From contig OX104123.1 of assembly GCA_944474755.1 (NCBI GenBank), positions 14,884,275-14,948,274 on the forward strand: a stretch of DNA of 64,000 bases, written 5' to 3'. Numbering within the stretch: the first letter of the stretch is position 1; each line of letters opens with the position of its first letter. Source of the DNA: Limnoperna fortunei (Eukaryota > Mollusca > Bivalvia > Mytilida > Modiolidae). Below are positions 46,200 to 59,447 of the stretch, piece after piece. Both the position numbers and the translations under genes were made by a program. The notes under the pieces are model-generated. The model saw nothing but the letters and a program-made list of their open reading frames with translations. It was not told where the DNA came from and did no database searches.

Positions 46200-47500
46200 T
46201 TCAAATAATTGTTACTTTTATATGATAAAGTTTGTGTCTTAAATATAATCTTTTGCATTAATAGTAGGTATAAACTATTAAGTTTAAACTCAACATGTGC
46301 CGTGTTCTTTGTTATATGTGTTTTATGCAGATCAAAAACCCGCTGAACAATTACATTTTCATTTCATTTTATAAACCATATATATGTTTTATTTGTGTTT
46401 TGAAGTGTTTTGTGTATATATCGATGTTTCAACATCAAATATTGGTCGATATAGCATAGACTTTAAAAACTCTTTATTATTTGGACATTCTCCGAGGAGA
46501 CCTTAAGAGATATAATTTATAAAAGATCTGAATAAAAAGTAGCTTAAAGTCAGAATGACCGACCAAAAGTCAAGGAAAAATTATTTCTGGATTCAGCTAA
46601 ACATTAAACACAAAACCGACCTAAAGATCTGGGTCAGTAGTTTTCTATTTTTTCACTAGACCTTGTATATCCAGAAACCATATATATCCAGAAGATAATG
46701 GATATATAAAGTAGCTTGATTGAGTCGATGTTTGCTTTACGCGTAGCGAGATTTCTTTCAGTTATATTCAGGAAAAGCACAAATTAACAAACAATACATA
46801 AACTAATAAAGTGATGAATGAGACATAGGGACGACAATTTGAACAGCCGCTGGAAAAGTATGGAAGATTTGGTAGAAGTAGGCCTGTTGTAGCCACCTAA
46901 AGGGATCCTATGTTACCGTGAAAGCCAAATAATTTGGGCCTTTTATTGATGGCGGAAAAAAGTAGTAGAAGTGCTCTTTTATCGACGGCGCTGCCTTTTA
47001 ATGGAGTGGCCCTGACACACACCAGTATCCTGGGCCTCTTACCGATGACGCTGCCATCTGAAATTATTTTTCGTAAACGTATTATATAATCAAACATAGC
47101 TACATTTTAATATCCTGGGTCTTTTAGGGTTTGACCTGTTTTTACAGTTAACTCAGCACGTTTCGACAAGTAAAATTATTGCTTATATTAATCTTAAGTA
47201 GATACAACTTTTTTACTTTTATATACCAATTAATCTTAATTGTTAAACTTCGTAATTTTAACAAATAATTAGCTAATGTCACATCAATACGGAAATACGT
47301 TTCTATTTTGCGGAGCCGGTAAAATAAATAAATTATAGAAATAAAAAAGACTGATGTTTAAGAAACAGGCTCCGGGTACATTCACTATGTTAATTTTCCT
47401 TCACAGCCAAATGACCATTTACTACTTTTCAACACAGTGTTAACATTAAAGTTGCAAGGTGAACCTTACTGAGACAGTTTTCTCGACTCTACTCAAAAAC
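46200..47500. other. Intergenic DNA downstream of gene C
   Basis: No gene is supported. A segment at 46,930-47,070 has three loose repeats of 'gggcctctta.cgatg.cgctgcc'. The open minus frame over it (46,897-47,097) matches nothing I know. Confidence 0.35.
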
Positions 47501-47504
47501 CGCT

Positions 47505-47765
47505 TTGTTTGTTTGTTTGTTTGAATGATGTTTAAAACCATTTGCAGCAATTTTTCAGCTATATCACGGCGTCTAATTTTTTGGGAGGTGGGGAGCTCGA
47601 GTACGCGGAGAGAACCCCAACAGTTGGTAAGAAAACTGGCAATCCTTGTCAATTAAAATTGTATGCAAGTGAAACTCGAACCCGCAACCTCAGTGTTGAC
47701 ACACCACGTGATCAAAATAGACGAACTACCTTAACCACTCGTACACAGAGGTTGGGTGTTTTTAC
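47505..47765 (-). mobile_element. tRNA-derived SINE copy
   Basis: On the minus strand: 'gtggttaaggtagttcgtct' (A-box region), 'tgatcacgtggtgtgtcaac', B box 'gggttcgagtttcac', 'ttgacaaggattgccagttt', then 'gccgtgatatagctgaaaaa', and the tail 'ttgctgcaaatggttttaaa' with (caaa)n. It is near full length. Confidence 0.72.
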
Positions 47766-48119
47766 CGACTACTCTTGCTTCCGTCCCCAAAAACAACTAG
47801 AAGTTCCTAATTATCTCATTGCCCTATAACGTTGTGTTTAATTAGTTTACTAATATTATAAAATGGATATTTCTAATTTCAAAGAATTGAAGATTGAAGA
47901 TAAAAGATATTTGAATAATATTATCATCAATTAGATATCAATTAAAGAATTTTCTGAACGAATAGTGGATGGAATGTAAGTTTATGTATGTTTCAGTGTG
48001 GGTCTATATTTGCAGAACAAGACCTTCTGCTTAGTTAATGTTTTACTGCCGGAAGTAAAACAATTAATAATTAAAATTATTTTAATTTCAAATAAAGTTT
48101 TGTGGAAACAAACAAGGGA

Positions 48120-48480
48120 TATTGTGTTCATGAAAAGATGCAAATGATTAAAACTGAAGGTATCTCGATCTGAAGAAATTTAAATTTTACTTCCTGATTA
48201 TATGATTACAAAAATTCTTCCTCGTTCTAATTTCACTTCAATTGTGTTGATGAAAAGATGGAAATGATTAAATATAACTAAAATTATCACAGTATCTCGA
48301 TAAAAACAAATTTAACTTTTACTTCCTGATTATATGATATCAACAATTGTTCCTCATTCTCATTCTAATTTAACTTCAATTGTGTTGATTGAAAGATATG
48401 AAGATGATTGAATAATTTAACTTCCGGTTTATATCATTACAAAACATCTTCCTCAATTCAATTTCACTTTCAGTATCAAT
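48120..48480. repeat. Three tandem units of about 120-130 bp
   Basis: Each unit carries 'attgtgttgatgaaaagatg', 'tttaacttttacttcctgat', 'tatatgatta.aaaaat' and 'cttcctc.ttctaatttcac'. It is non-coding and lies next to the LINE 3' end. Confidence 0.75.
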
Positions 48481-48762
48481 GCAGAAAAACATTTATTGGA
48501 ATAAGATAAACCCTGCTATCGATTGATTGATTGATTGATTAATTGATGTTTAACGTCCAGCAAGCGATATTTCAGCTATATTCAGGACGTGAGCAATTTT
48601 ATAAATTGATGATGTTTAATAATTAGAAAGTTGGAATAGAAACAACCCTGTCGAAATATAGTAAAACTGTAATCTCACACAATAGTATGAGGGTATATAC
48701 ACATAAAAATAACGTGATTAAAATAATAAAATATGAAATAACAGCATAGTTATGATACAAGA

Positions 48763-49742
48763 TTATATTTTATTATACAAATTAATTTCTTTTAAGAACT
48801 GTAGAATTTTGTCGCCAGCGACAGTTGTAAACAAATTAAAGTAAGAATCCACAGTATAAAAACGTTCCCGAATGTGGGCCACGTCCACACAGTCCATCAA
48901 GACATGCCTGATTGTGTATGGACAGTTGCATGGCAGACACTCGGGTCGTTGATCGTTATTTAAAATATAACTATGAGTCGTCCTGGTATGACCAAGACGA
49001 CACCTGGTTATAACAACTTGGTCTCGACGACTTCTAAAACAATTAAAACTATTTTTGGGAAGTAGTGACTGGATCTCATGAAGTTTGTTATGAACCTCTA
49101 GATCCCAACCACTCTGCCACAAACGAGAAATATATTTAAAAGTTAATGCTTTAAAATCAGTAAAAGGTATGGCACAGTTAATTATATTGTTATTTAAGGC
49201 CTTTTTGGCCTCCTCGTCCACGACTGTGTTCCCATGGATTCCCACATGAATTGGGATCCAGAAAAACACAACCTCTTTACCCAAAGCTACAAGGGCTTTG
49301 TAAATTTGAATAATTTTTAAAATATTAGGGTTCATAACTTTGAAGTTTTCAATAGCAAGAAGACATGACAGAGAATCGGAGCAGATAATAAATTTGTGTT
49401 CGTCTGACGAAGCAACTATTTTCATTACAAGCAGAATAGCTTGCGCCTCAGCAGTAAATACAGATGAGGCAGACGGGAGACGACGAGTTTCAACACGCTC
49501 TCCGAAGACAGCGGCCGAAGCAACTTTATCTTCGTCTTTTGACCCATCTGTATAAATAGTACTATAATCAGGATAACACGATTTAATTTCTGCAAATGTT
49601 GTTGTATTTTTAAATGGTTTGTGTCGGACTTTTTATGTTTTCTTAGATCATAAATAAAGACTGGTTTGGGGTTTAACCAAGGAGGATTATGTGGAATTTC
49701 AATAGCAGCAATTTCATCTAAATTTATACCAGAGTTTTTCAA
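48763..49742 (-). pseudogene. LINE ORF2: RNase H domain and terminal Cys/His motif
   Basis: Across a frameshift near 49,610 the RNase H landmarks are YTDGSKDED, the AEAQAI glutamate, CSDSLSC and HVGIHGNTVVDEEAKKA. A terminal CNCPYTIRHVLMDC motif follows. The end is EINLYNKI and a stop at 48763. Confidence 0.87.
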
Positions 49743-49790
49743 ATGAGGTTTAATTCTGATTCCAAAAGGTTGAATTTTATTTGGATGTTT

Positions 49791-51435
49791 TTAAAAAATA
49801 TTTTCGTAAAGAGGTTTGAAAACACAGTCATGGGCCGGGTTGCTAGGATACGCCTTCAACTTGGTTGCATATTGCAAAGCGAGCTTAACTCTTCTTTGAT
49901 ACAAAGAAGGCTCGCTTGCTTCTACATATAAACTATTTACAGGTGTGGTTTTAAAAGCTCCAAAACATAGTCGCAATCCCTGATGGTGTATAGTATCAAG
50001 GATTTTTACATACGACTTGCGAGCAGAACCATAAATAAAGCAACCGTAATCCAATTTCGATCGAACAAGCGATCTGTAAAGATTCAGTAAAACATCGCAC
50101 TCAGCACCCCAGTCGGTACTGGATACGACTTTTAAAATATCTAATGCTTTAAGGCATTTATTTTTTAACATTTTGATATGGGGTAGAAAGGATAGCCTAG
50201 AATCAAATATGAGACCAAGAAAAGTAGTTTCTTTTACAATTTTGATTCGGGGTCAGGATGCATCTTTCGTTTATTACAAAAATGCATCCCAACGGTTTTT
50301 GCAGTGGAAAATTTAAAACCATTCTCCATTGCCCATTTCTCTATTCTATTTAAACATAACTGCAGTTGCCGTTCAATATTATTCATGTTTTTTCTTTTGT
50401 AACATATGAGGAAGTCGTCAACATAAAGAGAACTATCAATATTATCTTTCAAAACCTGAGCAAGGCTATTAATTTTGATACTAAATAAAGTGACAGAAAG
50501 GATGCTTCCCTGAGGAACACCCATTTCCTGTTCAAAAGGGTCAGATAAAGTAGAATTGACCCTATCTTTAAATTCTCTGTCAGATAAAAAGTTTGAAATA
50601 AAGGTAGGAAGTCTACCTTTCAACCCCATATCAAAAAGATCTTTTAAAAAACCATATTTCCATGTTGTGTCATACGCTTTTTCTAAATCGAAAAAGATAG
50701 ACACAACATGCTCATTTTTTGCAAAGGCGTTTCGAATATACGTTTTGAAACGTACAAGATGATCTAGGGTACTTCGCCCTTGTCTCAAACCACACTGAAT
50801 ATTAAAAAGTAGATTGTTGGATTCTAAAAACCAGACAAGGCGATCATTGATCATCCTTTCCAGGGTTTTACAAAGACAGCTTGTGAGTGCTATAGGCCGA
50901 TAGTTGGACGCTTCCGAGGGATCTTTTCCTGGCTTTGGAATAGGCACAACAGTGGTCATTTTCCATATAGAATGTTGTTAAGAAGATTCAGAAGGCATTG
51001 GAGAGAAGATTGTGGCAGATGTTTGAGAAGTTGGTAATGGATGTCATCTGGACCACATGCTGTGTCGTGAGATTTGTTCAAAGAAGTTTTTAGCTCTTCC
51101 AAAGAAAAAGGTGCATTGTAATCTTCCAAATTTTTTGACTGGAAATTAAGTTTTAATTTTTCTTTTTGAGTTTTGATACGCTGAAAATCCGGATGATAAT
51201 TTCCAGCGGACGAGTGTTTTGCAAATGTTTCGGCCAATTTGTTAGATATATCTGACTCTGATGTTAACAAGTCTTGTCCATCCTTTAAATGATGGACATT
51301 TGCTTTACCGTTTTTACCTCTAATTTTACGAATCATGTTCCAAATTTTATTCATAAAGGTATGGTTATTTAATTTAGACACAAAGTTACGCCAAGAGGTG
51401 CGTCGCCTTTGTTTCGTTACCCTGCGAGCTTTCAC
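49791..51435 (-). pseudogene. LINE ORF2: reverse transcriptase domain
   Basis: The segments 51435-50956, 50959-50234 and 50171-49791 are joined by frameshifts. The RT blocks are VVPIPKPGKD, NYRPIALTS, FFDLEKAYDTTW, GVPQGSILS and the active site YVDDF. The thumb region continues to LKAYPSNPAHD. Confidence 0.88.
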
Positions 51436-51650
51436 CCGAAAAATTCGGAACTGGTTAAGATTATTTTGAGTTGGGTGTTTATTAAAGCGTTGTTCGGCCT
51501 TTTTACGGTCCTCACAGCTGTCATCGAACCATGGTTTACTAGGATGTTTTGGATTTGTCGAGGTCTTAGAAATAGTTTCGTCAGCATTTGAAATAAGTGT
51601 TTCATTGAATTTTAAAATTTGATCAGAAATGGTTTCAAAAGTATCCGAGT

Positions 51651-52385
51651 TCAGTCGTTTATACAGAGTTGTTCAAATAGAGGCCAATTGGCCTTGCCAA
51701 ATTTATACCGAGCGACTCGTTTTGTGTTTGAAGAGTGTAAAGATTCCAAGATAATGGGAAAGTGATCGCTGCCACAGAGATCGTCATGGACTTTCCATGA
51801 GAAACCGGGCAACAGAGAAGGATCTGCTATTGTAAGATCAATAGCCGAATATGATCCATTCTCAGGATGTAAATATGTATTGGTTCCATCATTAAAAATA
51901 CACAGATCCTCCTGATTCATTAAGCCTTCAATAATTTTACCTTTTTCGTTTATTGTGTTACTACCCCATAGAGGGTTGTGTGCGTTTAAGTCCCCAAATA
52001 ATATATATGGGGCTGGTAACTGATCAGTAAGGTGTTTCAACTGATTGAAATTTAATGAAGAATTCGGTTGTATATACACAGAGCATAAAGTAATTGTTTT
52101 GTCTAATGATATTCTAACAGCAACCGCCTGAAGATCAGTGTTGAGATCTACAGGGCTATGTAGAACTTGATCTTTTACAAGAATGGTAGAACCGCCAGTA
52201 GCTCTATCACTCTCGTCTACATATGTGCTGTATATAGAATAGTTTTTTAACGATATGTTATCACTTCGTTTTAGGTTGGATTCTTGGAGGCAAAATGCAA
52301 TAGGAAGAAAGGCTTGAACTAATAATGTAATTTCAAGAAAATTAATCTTAAGACCTCGACAATTCCATTGTATTATTGTACCCAT
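51651..52385 (-). pseudogene. LINE ORF2: AP endonuclease domain
   Basis: It starts MGTIIQWNCRGLK. The catalytic landmarks QESNLK, FGDLNAHNPLWGS and CGSDHFPI are present. The domain nicks target DNA for priming. A frameshift near 51,660 separates it from the RT part. The 242 bp between ORF1 and ORF2 are non-coding spacer. Confidence 0.88.
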
Positions 52386-52627
52386 TATGGTCTGCGAATA
52401 GGGGAACAGCTTTTTGGGCTATTCCGCCGGTTTCTGCTGGGGGATCTACTTTTAGATCCAGTATCTGGGGGTAGTGTATCCCCCCAGATAGTAGTGTCTA
52501 GATGATCGAGACTTCCAAACCTGTTGTGGACCTTAATGGGATCCCGCAGCAGTTTTGGAGTACGATCTCCTTTTTGATTTGAGTTTTTATTTGAGTTAGA
52601 AGAATTAAAATTGGAGTTGGTATTTTT

Positions 52628-53712
52628 TCAATTTTTTTTGGGGCTTCTTGAAGAATTGGTTGAGGATTGAGAGGGTGCTGAAGACGAAACTGTTTGAGAG
52701 GGTGCTGAAGACGTAGCAGTTTGAGAAGATGAAGATTTTCGTGAAGATTGAATGATTTTGTCTGTTGTTTTGACTGGTAATTTCGAAGGTTCCTGTTTGT
52801 CAATGGGCCAGGTGATGATGGTCTGCGTTTCAACTGAAGTGAGAACGCGTTTGGCAACACTGGCATATGACGTTGATGCAGGAGACGAAGGATTATGCGC
52901 TGTATTATACAGACGACGAGCAGGGTAAGAGATGTTTTTTTCAGTTTTTATTTTTTGAATTTCTTTTTCCTTTTTAAAATGCTGACAGTCCTTAGATGAG
53001 GACATGTGGGCTTCACCACAATTAGCACACTTTGGAGTTTTAGTGCAGGTGAAGCCCTCATGTCCTTCTTCTGCACACTTAAAGCAAACCAGGTGACCTC
53101 TGCACTGTCCCTTTCCGTGGCCGAACTTTTGACACTTAAAGCAGCGCACAGGGTTAGAGATGTATGCGCTGACTTTAGCTTTGGAGAGACCAATCTTGAT
53201 GGATTCAGAGACAGTGGGTGTGTTGAAATTCAACAGAAAGGTGTTCAGTTTTACCTGAACACCCTGTCTGTTAGCAATAAATCTTTTTACTTTTGTAACA
53301 CCCTGAGGCTCTAGTTCTGAACAGATTTCGTCGTCTGACAATTCCGAGAGGTCTTCACCTCGGTAACGAATAATCCCTTGACTTGAGTTTAACGTTCTGT
53401 GGGGTGAGCTAATTATATCTTAATCTACAATTTTGGAAAGTTTCAGTAAATTGAGCGATTGTTGTTTTCTACTGCATTCTATTAGCAGGGAACCGGACTT
53501 CATTTTTGTGACGTTTTTAACGTCTCCTGCACATGCCTTGATAGATTTTTCAATGATAAATGGAGATACTTTTGCCAAAGGTTTAGTTGCGTCTTTACTA
53601 GATAATACAAAAATTTAGGCCAACTTTCGTCAACAACCAAATGTTCAAGAGGAAAATCATTTTTTCTTTTTTTTGGACCTTTTTGTGTTAAACGGGGTGT
53701 TTCGGAAGCCAT
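52628..53712 (-). pseudogene. LINE ORF1: gag-like protein with CCHC zinc knuckles
   Basis: The start is MASETPRLTQKGPKKRKN. One extra T in a T-run near 53,620 breaks the frame, and an in-frame TAA lies near 53,418. The C-terminal half reads three knuckles: CFKCQKFGHGKGQC, CFKCAEEGHEGFTC and CANCGEAHMSSSKDC. A Ser/Thr/Gln-rich tail follows. The family binds element RNA in the ribonucleoprotein. Confidence 0.85.
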
Positions 53713-53925
53713 GATAAGAAAATTACGGTTCACCACCCTTGTCACCCACCCGCCACGGAGTGCCAACATGGGCGATGCCTAGAGTCTGCGGATCTCCAGC
53801 AGAAAGCATCAGGTGTTCCAAGGGTGATATACTCAAACAGACGAATTTCTCAATGAACGCATGCCTCGTGCCCGGGGTTACCTGGCGATACAACCGTTCG
53901 AAACTCTGTCTACTTGATTGACCCA

Positions 53926-54575
53926 TGAGCCACCGCCTTCTTAACAGCCTGTTACTGAACAACTTTCGTAGTAAGATACACAAGATAACATCAAGTGACA
54001 AGAAGAATGACGACAAGCTTGTTAAGGGCTCGGCATGACCAGCCGATTGACCGAACCGGGTCCATCCGGCCTCCCGTCTAGTTGAAGATAGGGCCAAAGT
54101 GGTGTATTGAAAATCGAAACCCGCTGATCCGCACTAATGGATGCAGCAGTGAGTGATCTCTCAACCACCAGGATCCCTTCCTCCACCATCACGGGTTGCA
54201 ACACACAGCAAACATGTCGCCTCTATAAAGCTGAGGAGGCTTTGCCCTTCAGCCACCGCCTTCTTTGTAAATCCTTAAAGGAAGCTGTCTATCAACTGGT
54301 TAATACATTTCATGGAATAGTTTGAAAAGAAATAAATGTTATAGAAAAGCTAAAATGAGAAGGATTCACAAAGGGCAAGACGTGACATGCCGATTCATTG
54401 AAGTCAGGGCTAACTCGATTTCCCGTCTAGAAAAAGTAAGGGTTCAGTAGGTTATCGGGACCGTTTACCCGGCCTACTGAAATCCCGTCCTGTAATCGAC
54501 ACGGGTCGCAACACACGACAAGTGTTGCCTCTGTTAGCAGACTCTTACTGCAGGCTGAGGAAGCCATGGGCCTAT
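53926..54575 (-). repeat. LINE 5' UTR: two tandem monomers of about 322 bp
   Basis: 53,926-54,248 and 54,249-54,575 share, in order, 'agccaccgccttctt', 'catg...ccgatt', 'tcccgtctag', 'acgggt.gcaacacac', 'tgt.gcctct' and 'gctgagga'. GC content is clearly higher than in the surroundings. Such monomers act as promoters in some LINEs; that role is inferred here. Confidence 0.55.
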
Positions 54576-54959
54576 TCTCCTGTGCCCCGGGTCCCACACG
54601 GGGTGCCTGCTATCGATAAACTGTTACAAATAAGCATTATTGAATATTCCTCTTTAGTACAATTTTTGACTAAAGCTTATTTAACTGTTAGGTTATTAAG
54701 CGTTTAATTAATCATATAAAATATAATTCAGCTGTATCTAATGCAAGAGATATTACGTACTAGTACAGTAAGTATTAATCCCGCACATTTTTGGTTGCCC
54801 AGAGCAAAGTTTCATTTTTGCACAATATCTTATTATTCTTTTGTATTTTTATTATGTCTCGTTTTCGCTCGATTTCTGATTAATGCAAAACTCATGAGTA
54901 TGCCTGGGTCTATAAATTGTGCAACCAACTTTATTCAATATGGCCGCCGTTGAAAGTAT

Positions 54960-57900
54960 AAGTGTATTTATCAGATATCAGAGTTGGCTACAGTGCTTTC
55001 AATGAACCACTTGATATTCCTGAGCAATTTTGCGAAGTAATTTTGACGCGGACGTCGCCATGTTCCAATTTTACCACAGTGCCACAAACATCAAGTAAAT
55101 CCGATTTCAATGAACATTATTTCTAAACATATTTTAATGTACTGATTTCAATGAAATACTATACAATTAATGCACTTAAACGAGATTAATATGATGTTTT
55201 ATGGAGCAGAGTAGAATAATAATGAACGAGGCGAAGGTAGAATAATATTGGACGAGCCGAAGACTAATTCAATATTATTCTACCCAGCTAAATAAAAGCG
55301 CAAATTGAACTAGATTAAGTCTAGTAATTGTTTTAATACGTATCACTGAGTCATGAAATTGAAATGTACAGGAACATTGCTTTAACGTTTTATTCATTTA
55401 AATTGGAAATAACACTTTATTACATCAATAATTTTAATATTTTAGTAACAGCAAGAATCCAACAATAAACAATATTTAACCATTTAACATCTGTTTCTGA
55501 TGAAAATGATAGTTGCATGTAAATGTTCCTCCATAGTTGTTATTGACTGATAAAACTGGACGTAAATGACCGGATTGAGCAACATTCGCAGCGTATGTTA
55601 ATTAATGCTTGTTGTTCAAACTCTTTGATTGTTCAAAATAAGGAATGAATATCTTACACTCTAGATCCTCCATTTTATTAAGCAAACTGTCAATTGACTC
55701 ACATATGGTGTCCGACATCATCTGCTTTTTCTTTTCAGTATTACATGTATATCCAGTATATGTTTTTCAACTAGTTTTACTGTTGTGTCGGTCACACTCA
55801 TAGTGTGTCGTCCAGGGAATTGGGCGGCATCCAAAACATGTATAATGGTAGCTCGCAAACTTTGATTTGGGTAATGTTTTGAAAAGAGAAAACTCTGAAG
55901 AAATTTGTCCCATCATATTGACTAGCTAATTAGTTCCTAAAGATATAGCAACTCCTTGAAATAGAAATGGACAAAGTGGGTGTAGGTTTTTGTCAATTTC
56001 ACAAAGGTTTTAACTGGACAGACCTCATCAATATCTTAATAGAACAAAGTATGGTCTATCATGTATCGTATATTCAATCATGATTACACATGTGATTTTT
56101 TTTTCAAATTGAATACATGTTCAAAACAGTGGAAGAGGTTTCGACCCGGATTTCATAATAAATGCCTTTACCAAGTCAGAGCAATGACATTTGTCAACAC
56201 TGCTAGTTGCGATGCATTTTTGTTTAATTGGATTGTTACTTTCGATTTTTAAGCCACAATTATATGTATATATTTACTCAAAATACTAGGATATACATAA
56301 GTGGTGACTTCAGCTATTGCGAACAATAAAATACATATATATTTAATTAATTCCTTTTGATTAATACAATCCCCCTGAAGCTGTATTTGGTGTATCTTGG
56401 TGGTTTTTGGTAAGTTGATCGTTGCAGATATAAATATATGTAAGTCCATCACTCTTTGCTGTGCAAGCAAAGTCTGATAGTTTCAGTTCTCTCAAACTCT
56501 CCATACGCCTTCTACAAAATATAGCAATACGTCACAAAATATTTTCAACTGCAAATGTATTTGGTTATTCAAGTCAAAATTTTTTCTTAATGATTTTATT
56601 GATGTTCAAGTTAGTAATATTGGCAATATACTGCACCCACCCAAAATTCGCTTATTAGCACCAGAACCATCCGTACAACCTTCACTCGATGACGTTGCCA
56701 TGTTTACAAACAACAATAAAAATCCAAACATCAGTCAGTAGGACAATTTTGATTGGGTTAAGAGGATTTAAAAAATATTTGATTGGCTATCGTATTTCCG
56801 CTGAAGGCAATGGCAAGTGCTAAGTATTTTCATTCATAAATTTCTCATGAGAGTGCACCTGTTTTTTATTTAGTAGAATGCCTTTTTTTAACCAAAAAGA
56901 AATGGAAAGTCACGTGTATTGGTTTAGGTTAATAGGAAAACTGAAAAATAGCTATTATGTAATAATACTATATACGGGGATTTTACGCCTACTTTTGTGT
57001 TGGCATCTACTTTTGTCTTTTCGTGTAAGTTTTTCGACCCGTTTTCTTAGTATTGCCATATCTGATCGACACGAAACGTTTTCTGTATGTTGGGAGCACC
57101 TGACGTCAAGCATTTAACTTTGAAACATTTGTGTTAGCGTCCCATTTCTTTCGTTCTTCACGTTTTCGAGATCACGAACTTCTCCGACACATTTCTCAGA
57201 GCTGCCTTTATAGATTTGAATGAAGCTTGGTACACAAGTATATCGACACATTGAAGTGTATAATCATCAGTCAGGTGTTTGATAATAGTCGTCACTTTAC
57301 TGCACCCACCCAAAATTGGGGAAATTGTTAACGTGAACTGGTTTCAACGAAAATCTGTGTGAAGGTAGGTTGAAATGTTATAATATGGAGTATAGTACTT
57401 CTTTTTTGCAGCGTTTCAAAATGACGACCAAGAAGGAATCATATTTTCAACGTTATCCAATTTCGACATTATTGGTTTTGTTGCGTTCTTACAACAATTC
57501 AAATTCAAAAGGTTCTGTTATTCTTGTTTTATAAATTCAATCCATTTCTTTTAGGTGTTTTTGGAACCTCTAGTCTGAACGGAAGTCAACTCATGATGTA
57601 GATACCAAAGACAACGGCAAAAGCGGTATTATACAAATGAATTTAAACTGATTCAAATTTCGAATGTCCACACATATACTACAATCAGTCAGGATGTTTT
57701 GCGTATTTTATTCATTAGTAATGTTCTAGTCATAAATGTCCTATAACAGGTACGAGTACAGTGTAAAAACTTTCAGTATCAATACTTCTAATATTCATTA
57801 AATTTATATAATTGGGCTCCCCAGTTAAAGTTTACTATTTTAAAAGAACATTAAGAAAGGGAGAGTAGCTAATACACAACATACTCTGTATATCAGAAAC

Positions 57901-58660
57901 ACAGAGAATACTTGTTGGAAATGAAAAGTAGCCCAGAGAAAATACAATCATCGGAGAACACATTTATGTCAAATGTCCATAAAATATGGAAGAAATACCG
58001 ATAATTCTTAAGTACTGTAACCTCTCAAGTTATCTGATTGTTAGAGTCGGTTCATTCTCATTTGTGCTGAAATTGTATAGATTGGTCGTGAAACACCAAT
58101 AACTTATTGGTAATTAAAGATCCAAATATTTGGGGGGAATTGTCTTTGGGGGTTAATGTACCTATTTTGTATTATCAACATCTCTTAGTTTTCAAATGCG
58201 ATCCGAGGAAATTTTTTTGTATTTTCCAAAAAATGTTACCTACGACAGAACCCAGTTTGTGTAATCAACTCTCATTTTCTATTTCATACCATCACCCACT
58301 TATAAAGGAACGACATATTGATTTATGCACGAGCTTCGAAGCCTGGTCATATCAGTATCGTTAGATTCGAATAAGGAGGAATAACTAGCATATTTACCAT
58401 TGAGTCATTAATATGTAAATAGGTGTGACCTATCAGGCGAGCGATATCCCTTCAAACTTGATCCATAGTCTTACTCTTAGTATATATAGACTGTCCCTGT
58501 TTTAAAGTTTTTAACAGCTTAATACGTTTTTACCTTACATTGATGCACGATTGTTAAATAAGTCATCTGCAACTTTTATGCGGCCACGAGATAAAATAAT
58601 ATCAAATTATTAACTTGACAAGTTATGTGTTTTATTTTTGCATTATAAAACAACTTCAAC
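54960..58660. other. Intergenic DNA with scattered repeats
   Basis: No gene can be supported. A small inverted repeat (gtagaataatattgg / tcaatattattctac) lies at about 55,229-55,284. The phrase 'ctgcacccacccaaaatt' occurs near 56,631 and 57,299, so 56.6-57.3 kb is probably a dispersed repeat with related ends. Confidence 0.35.
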
Positions 58661-58667
58661 CATCCAT

Positions 58668-58860
58668 GGGGGCCTCAATGGTCAAGTGGTTAAGACATTT
58701 TCCTATTGATCACATGGTCTGTCAACCATAATGTTGTTGGTTCAAGTCTCACTGCTGGCAGGGTGCACTTGACTGCAATTATTATCTTATATGACGTTGA
58801 TTACTAGTTTTCCTACCGAATGTGGCGATAAACATTCAAACAAACCAACCAAACAATTAT
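58668..58860 (+). mobile_element. tRNA-derived SINE copy with intact head
   Basis: The A box is 'tggtcaagtggttaagac' and the B box 'ggttcaagtctcac', spaced as in a tRNA gene. 'ggcagggtgcacttgactgc' follows, and the copy jumps to 'tttcctaccgaatgtggcga' with (caaa)n. The middle is deleted. The tRNA origin is clearest in this copy. Confidence 0.72.
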
Positions 58861-58904
58861 ACTATAGATCATTTTATTTCATTAAGGGAGAGGCACGCAA
58901 GAGA

Positions 58905-59085
58905 CTCCTGTCGTGTCTGGAACACCGAGTTTGAAGAGTAGACTTTCAATGTAGGCAAGGATTGAAAGTTTTCATACTAAAGGTCGGGTACTCCAGCATC
59001 CTCCTCCAATACAAACTGTACGCCATGAGATAGTTGAAAAATTGCTGAAAGTGGCGTTGAACAACATTCAAAACAAAGGAACGTA
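58905..59085 (+). mobile_element. SINE copy lacking its tRNA head
   Basis: 'ggcaaggattgaaagttttc' leads to 'ctccagcatcctcctccaat', 'acgccatgagatagttgaaa' and the tail 'ttgctgaaagtggcgttgaa' with 'caacattcaaaac'. Confidence 0.62.
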
Positions 59086-59447
59086 TATTTTTTGGTCCAA
59101 AGATAAGTGAGAGACAGTGATTTCATGCTGTGTCATTACAATCAAAAGAAAGACAAAAATTATGAAATATAAAAATTACACTTTGCATTTGTGAGGCATT
59201 TTGAACAGAAAAATAAAAATAATTTAAATTCAGTGGTTAAAATTAGCATTGTACTGATATATATCCTAGTGATCTGGTAACTTTTTGAAAGCTTTACGAA
59301 AAATTGTCTTGTAAATTGTCTTGTAGGTTAATCTTTTTAAGCATTACATAGCAACAACAGCTGATTAATGATCAGTTATTATCTGTGAGCCTGGTTAAAT
59401 TATCACTGTACATTGCACTTGGTTTAGAACAGTAAAAACTAGATATC

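Larger units (their letters stand above)
48515..54610 (-). mobile_element. Nearly full-length I/Nimb-like LINE, frameshifted
   Basis: In minus order it has a 5' UTR with tandem monomers (to about 54,610), ORF1 with zinc knuckles (53712-52628), and ORF2 with an AP endonuclease, reverse transcriptase, RNase H and a C-terminal Cys/His motif (52385-48763). A 3' UTR follows, ending in (caat)n near 48,520. An RNase H domain downstream of RT places it in the I/Nimb/Ingi group. At least five frameshifts and one stop make it inactive. The 5' boundary is uncertain. Confidence 0.85.

Noticed and set aside
48763..54097. Host genes encoding endonuclease, RT and zinc-knuckle proteins
   Set aside because: The order, strand, shared frameshifts and (caat)n tail show one non-LTR retrotransposon.
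55740..55960. Minus-strand short frames, one with CFGCRPIPWTTHYECDRH that looks like a zinc finger
   Set aside because: The Cys/His spacing fits no finger I know, the frame stops after 50 codons, and no matching splice sites or neighbouring exons were found. It may be a repeat fragment.
58668..58745. A functional tRNA gene
   Set aside because: The A and B boxes are present, but the acceptor stem does not close and SINE-specific sequence follows. The same unit recurs elsewhere, so it is a SINE head.
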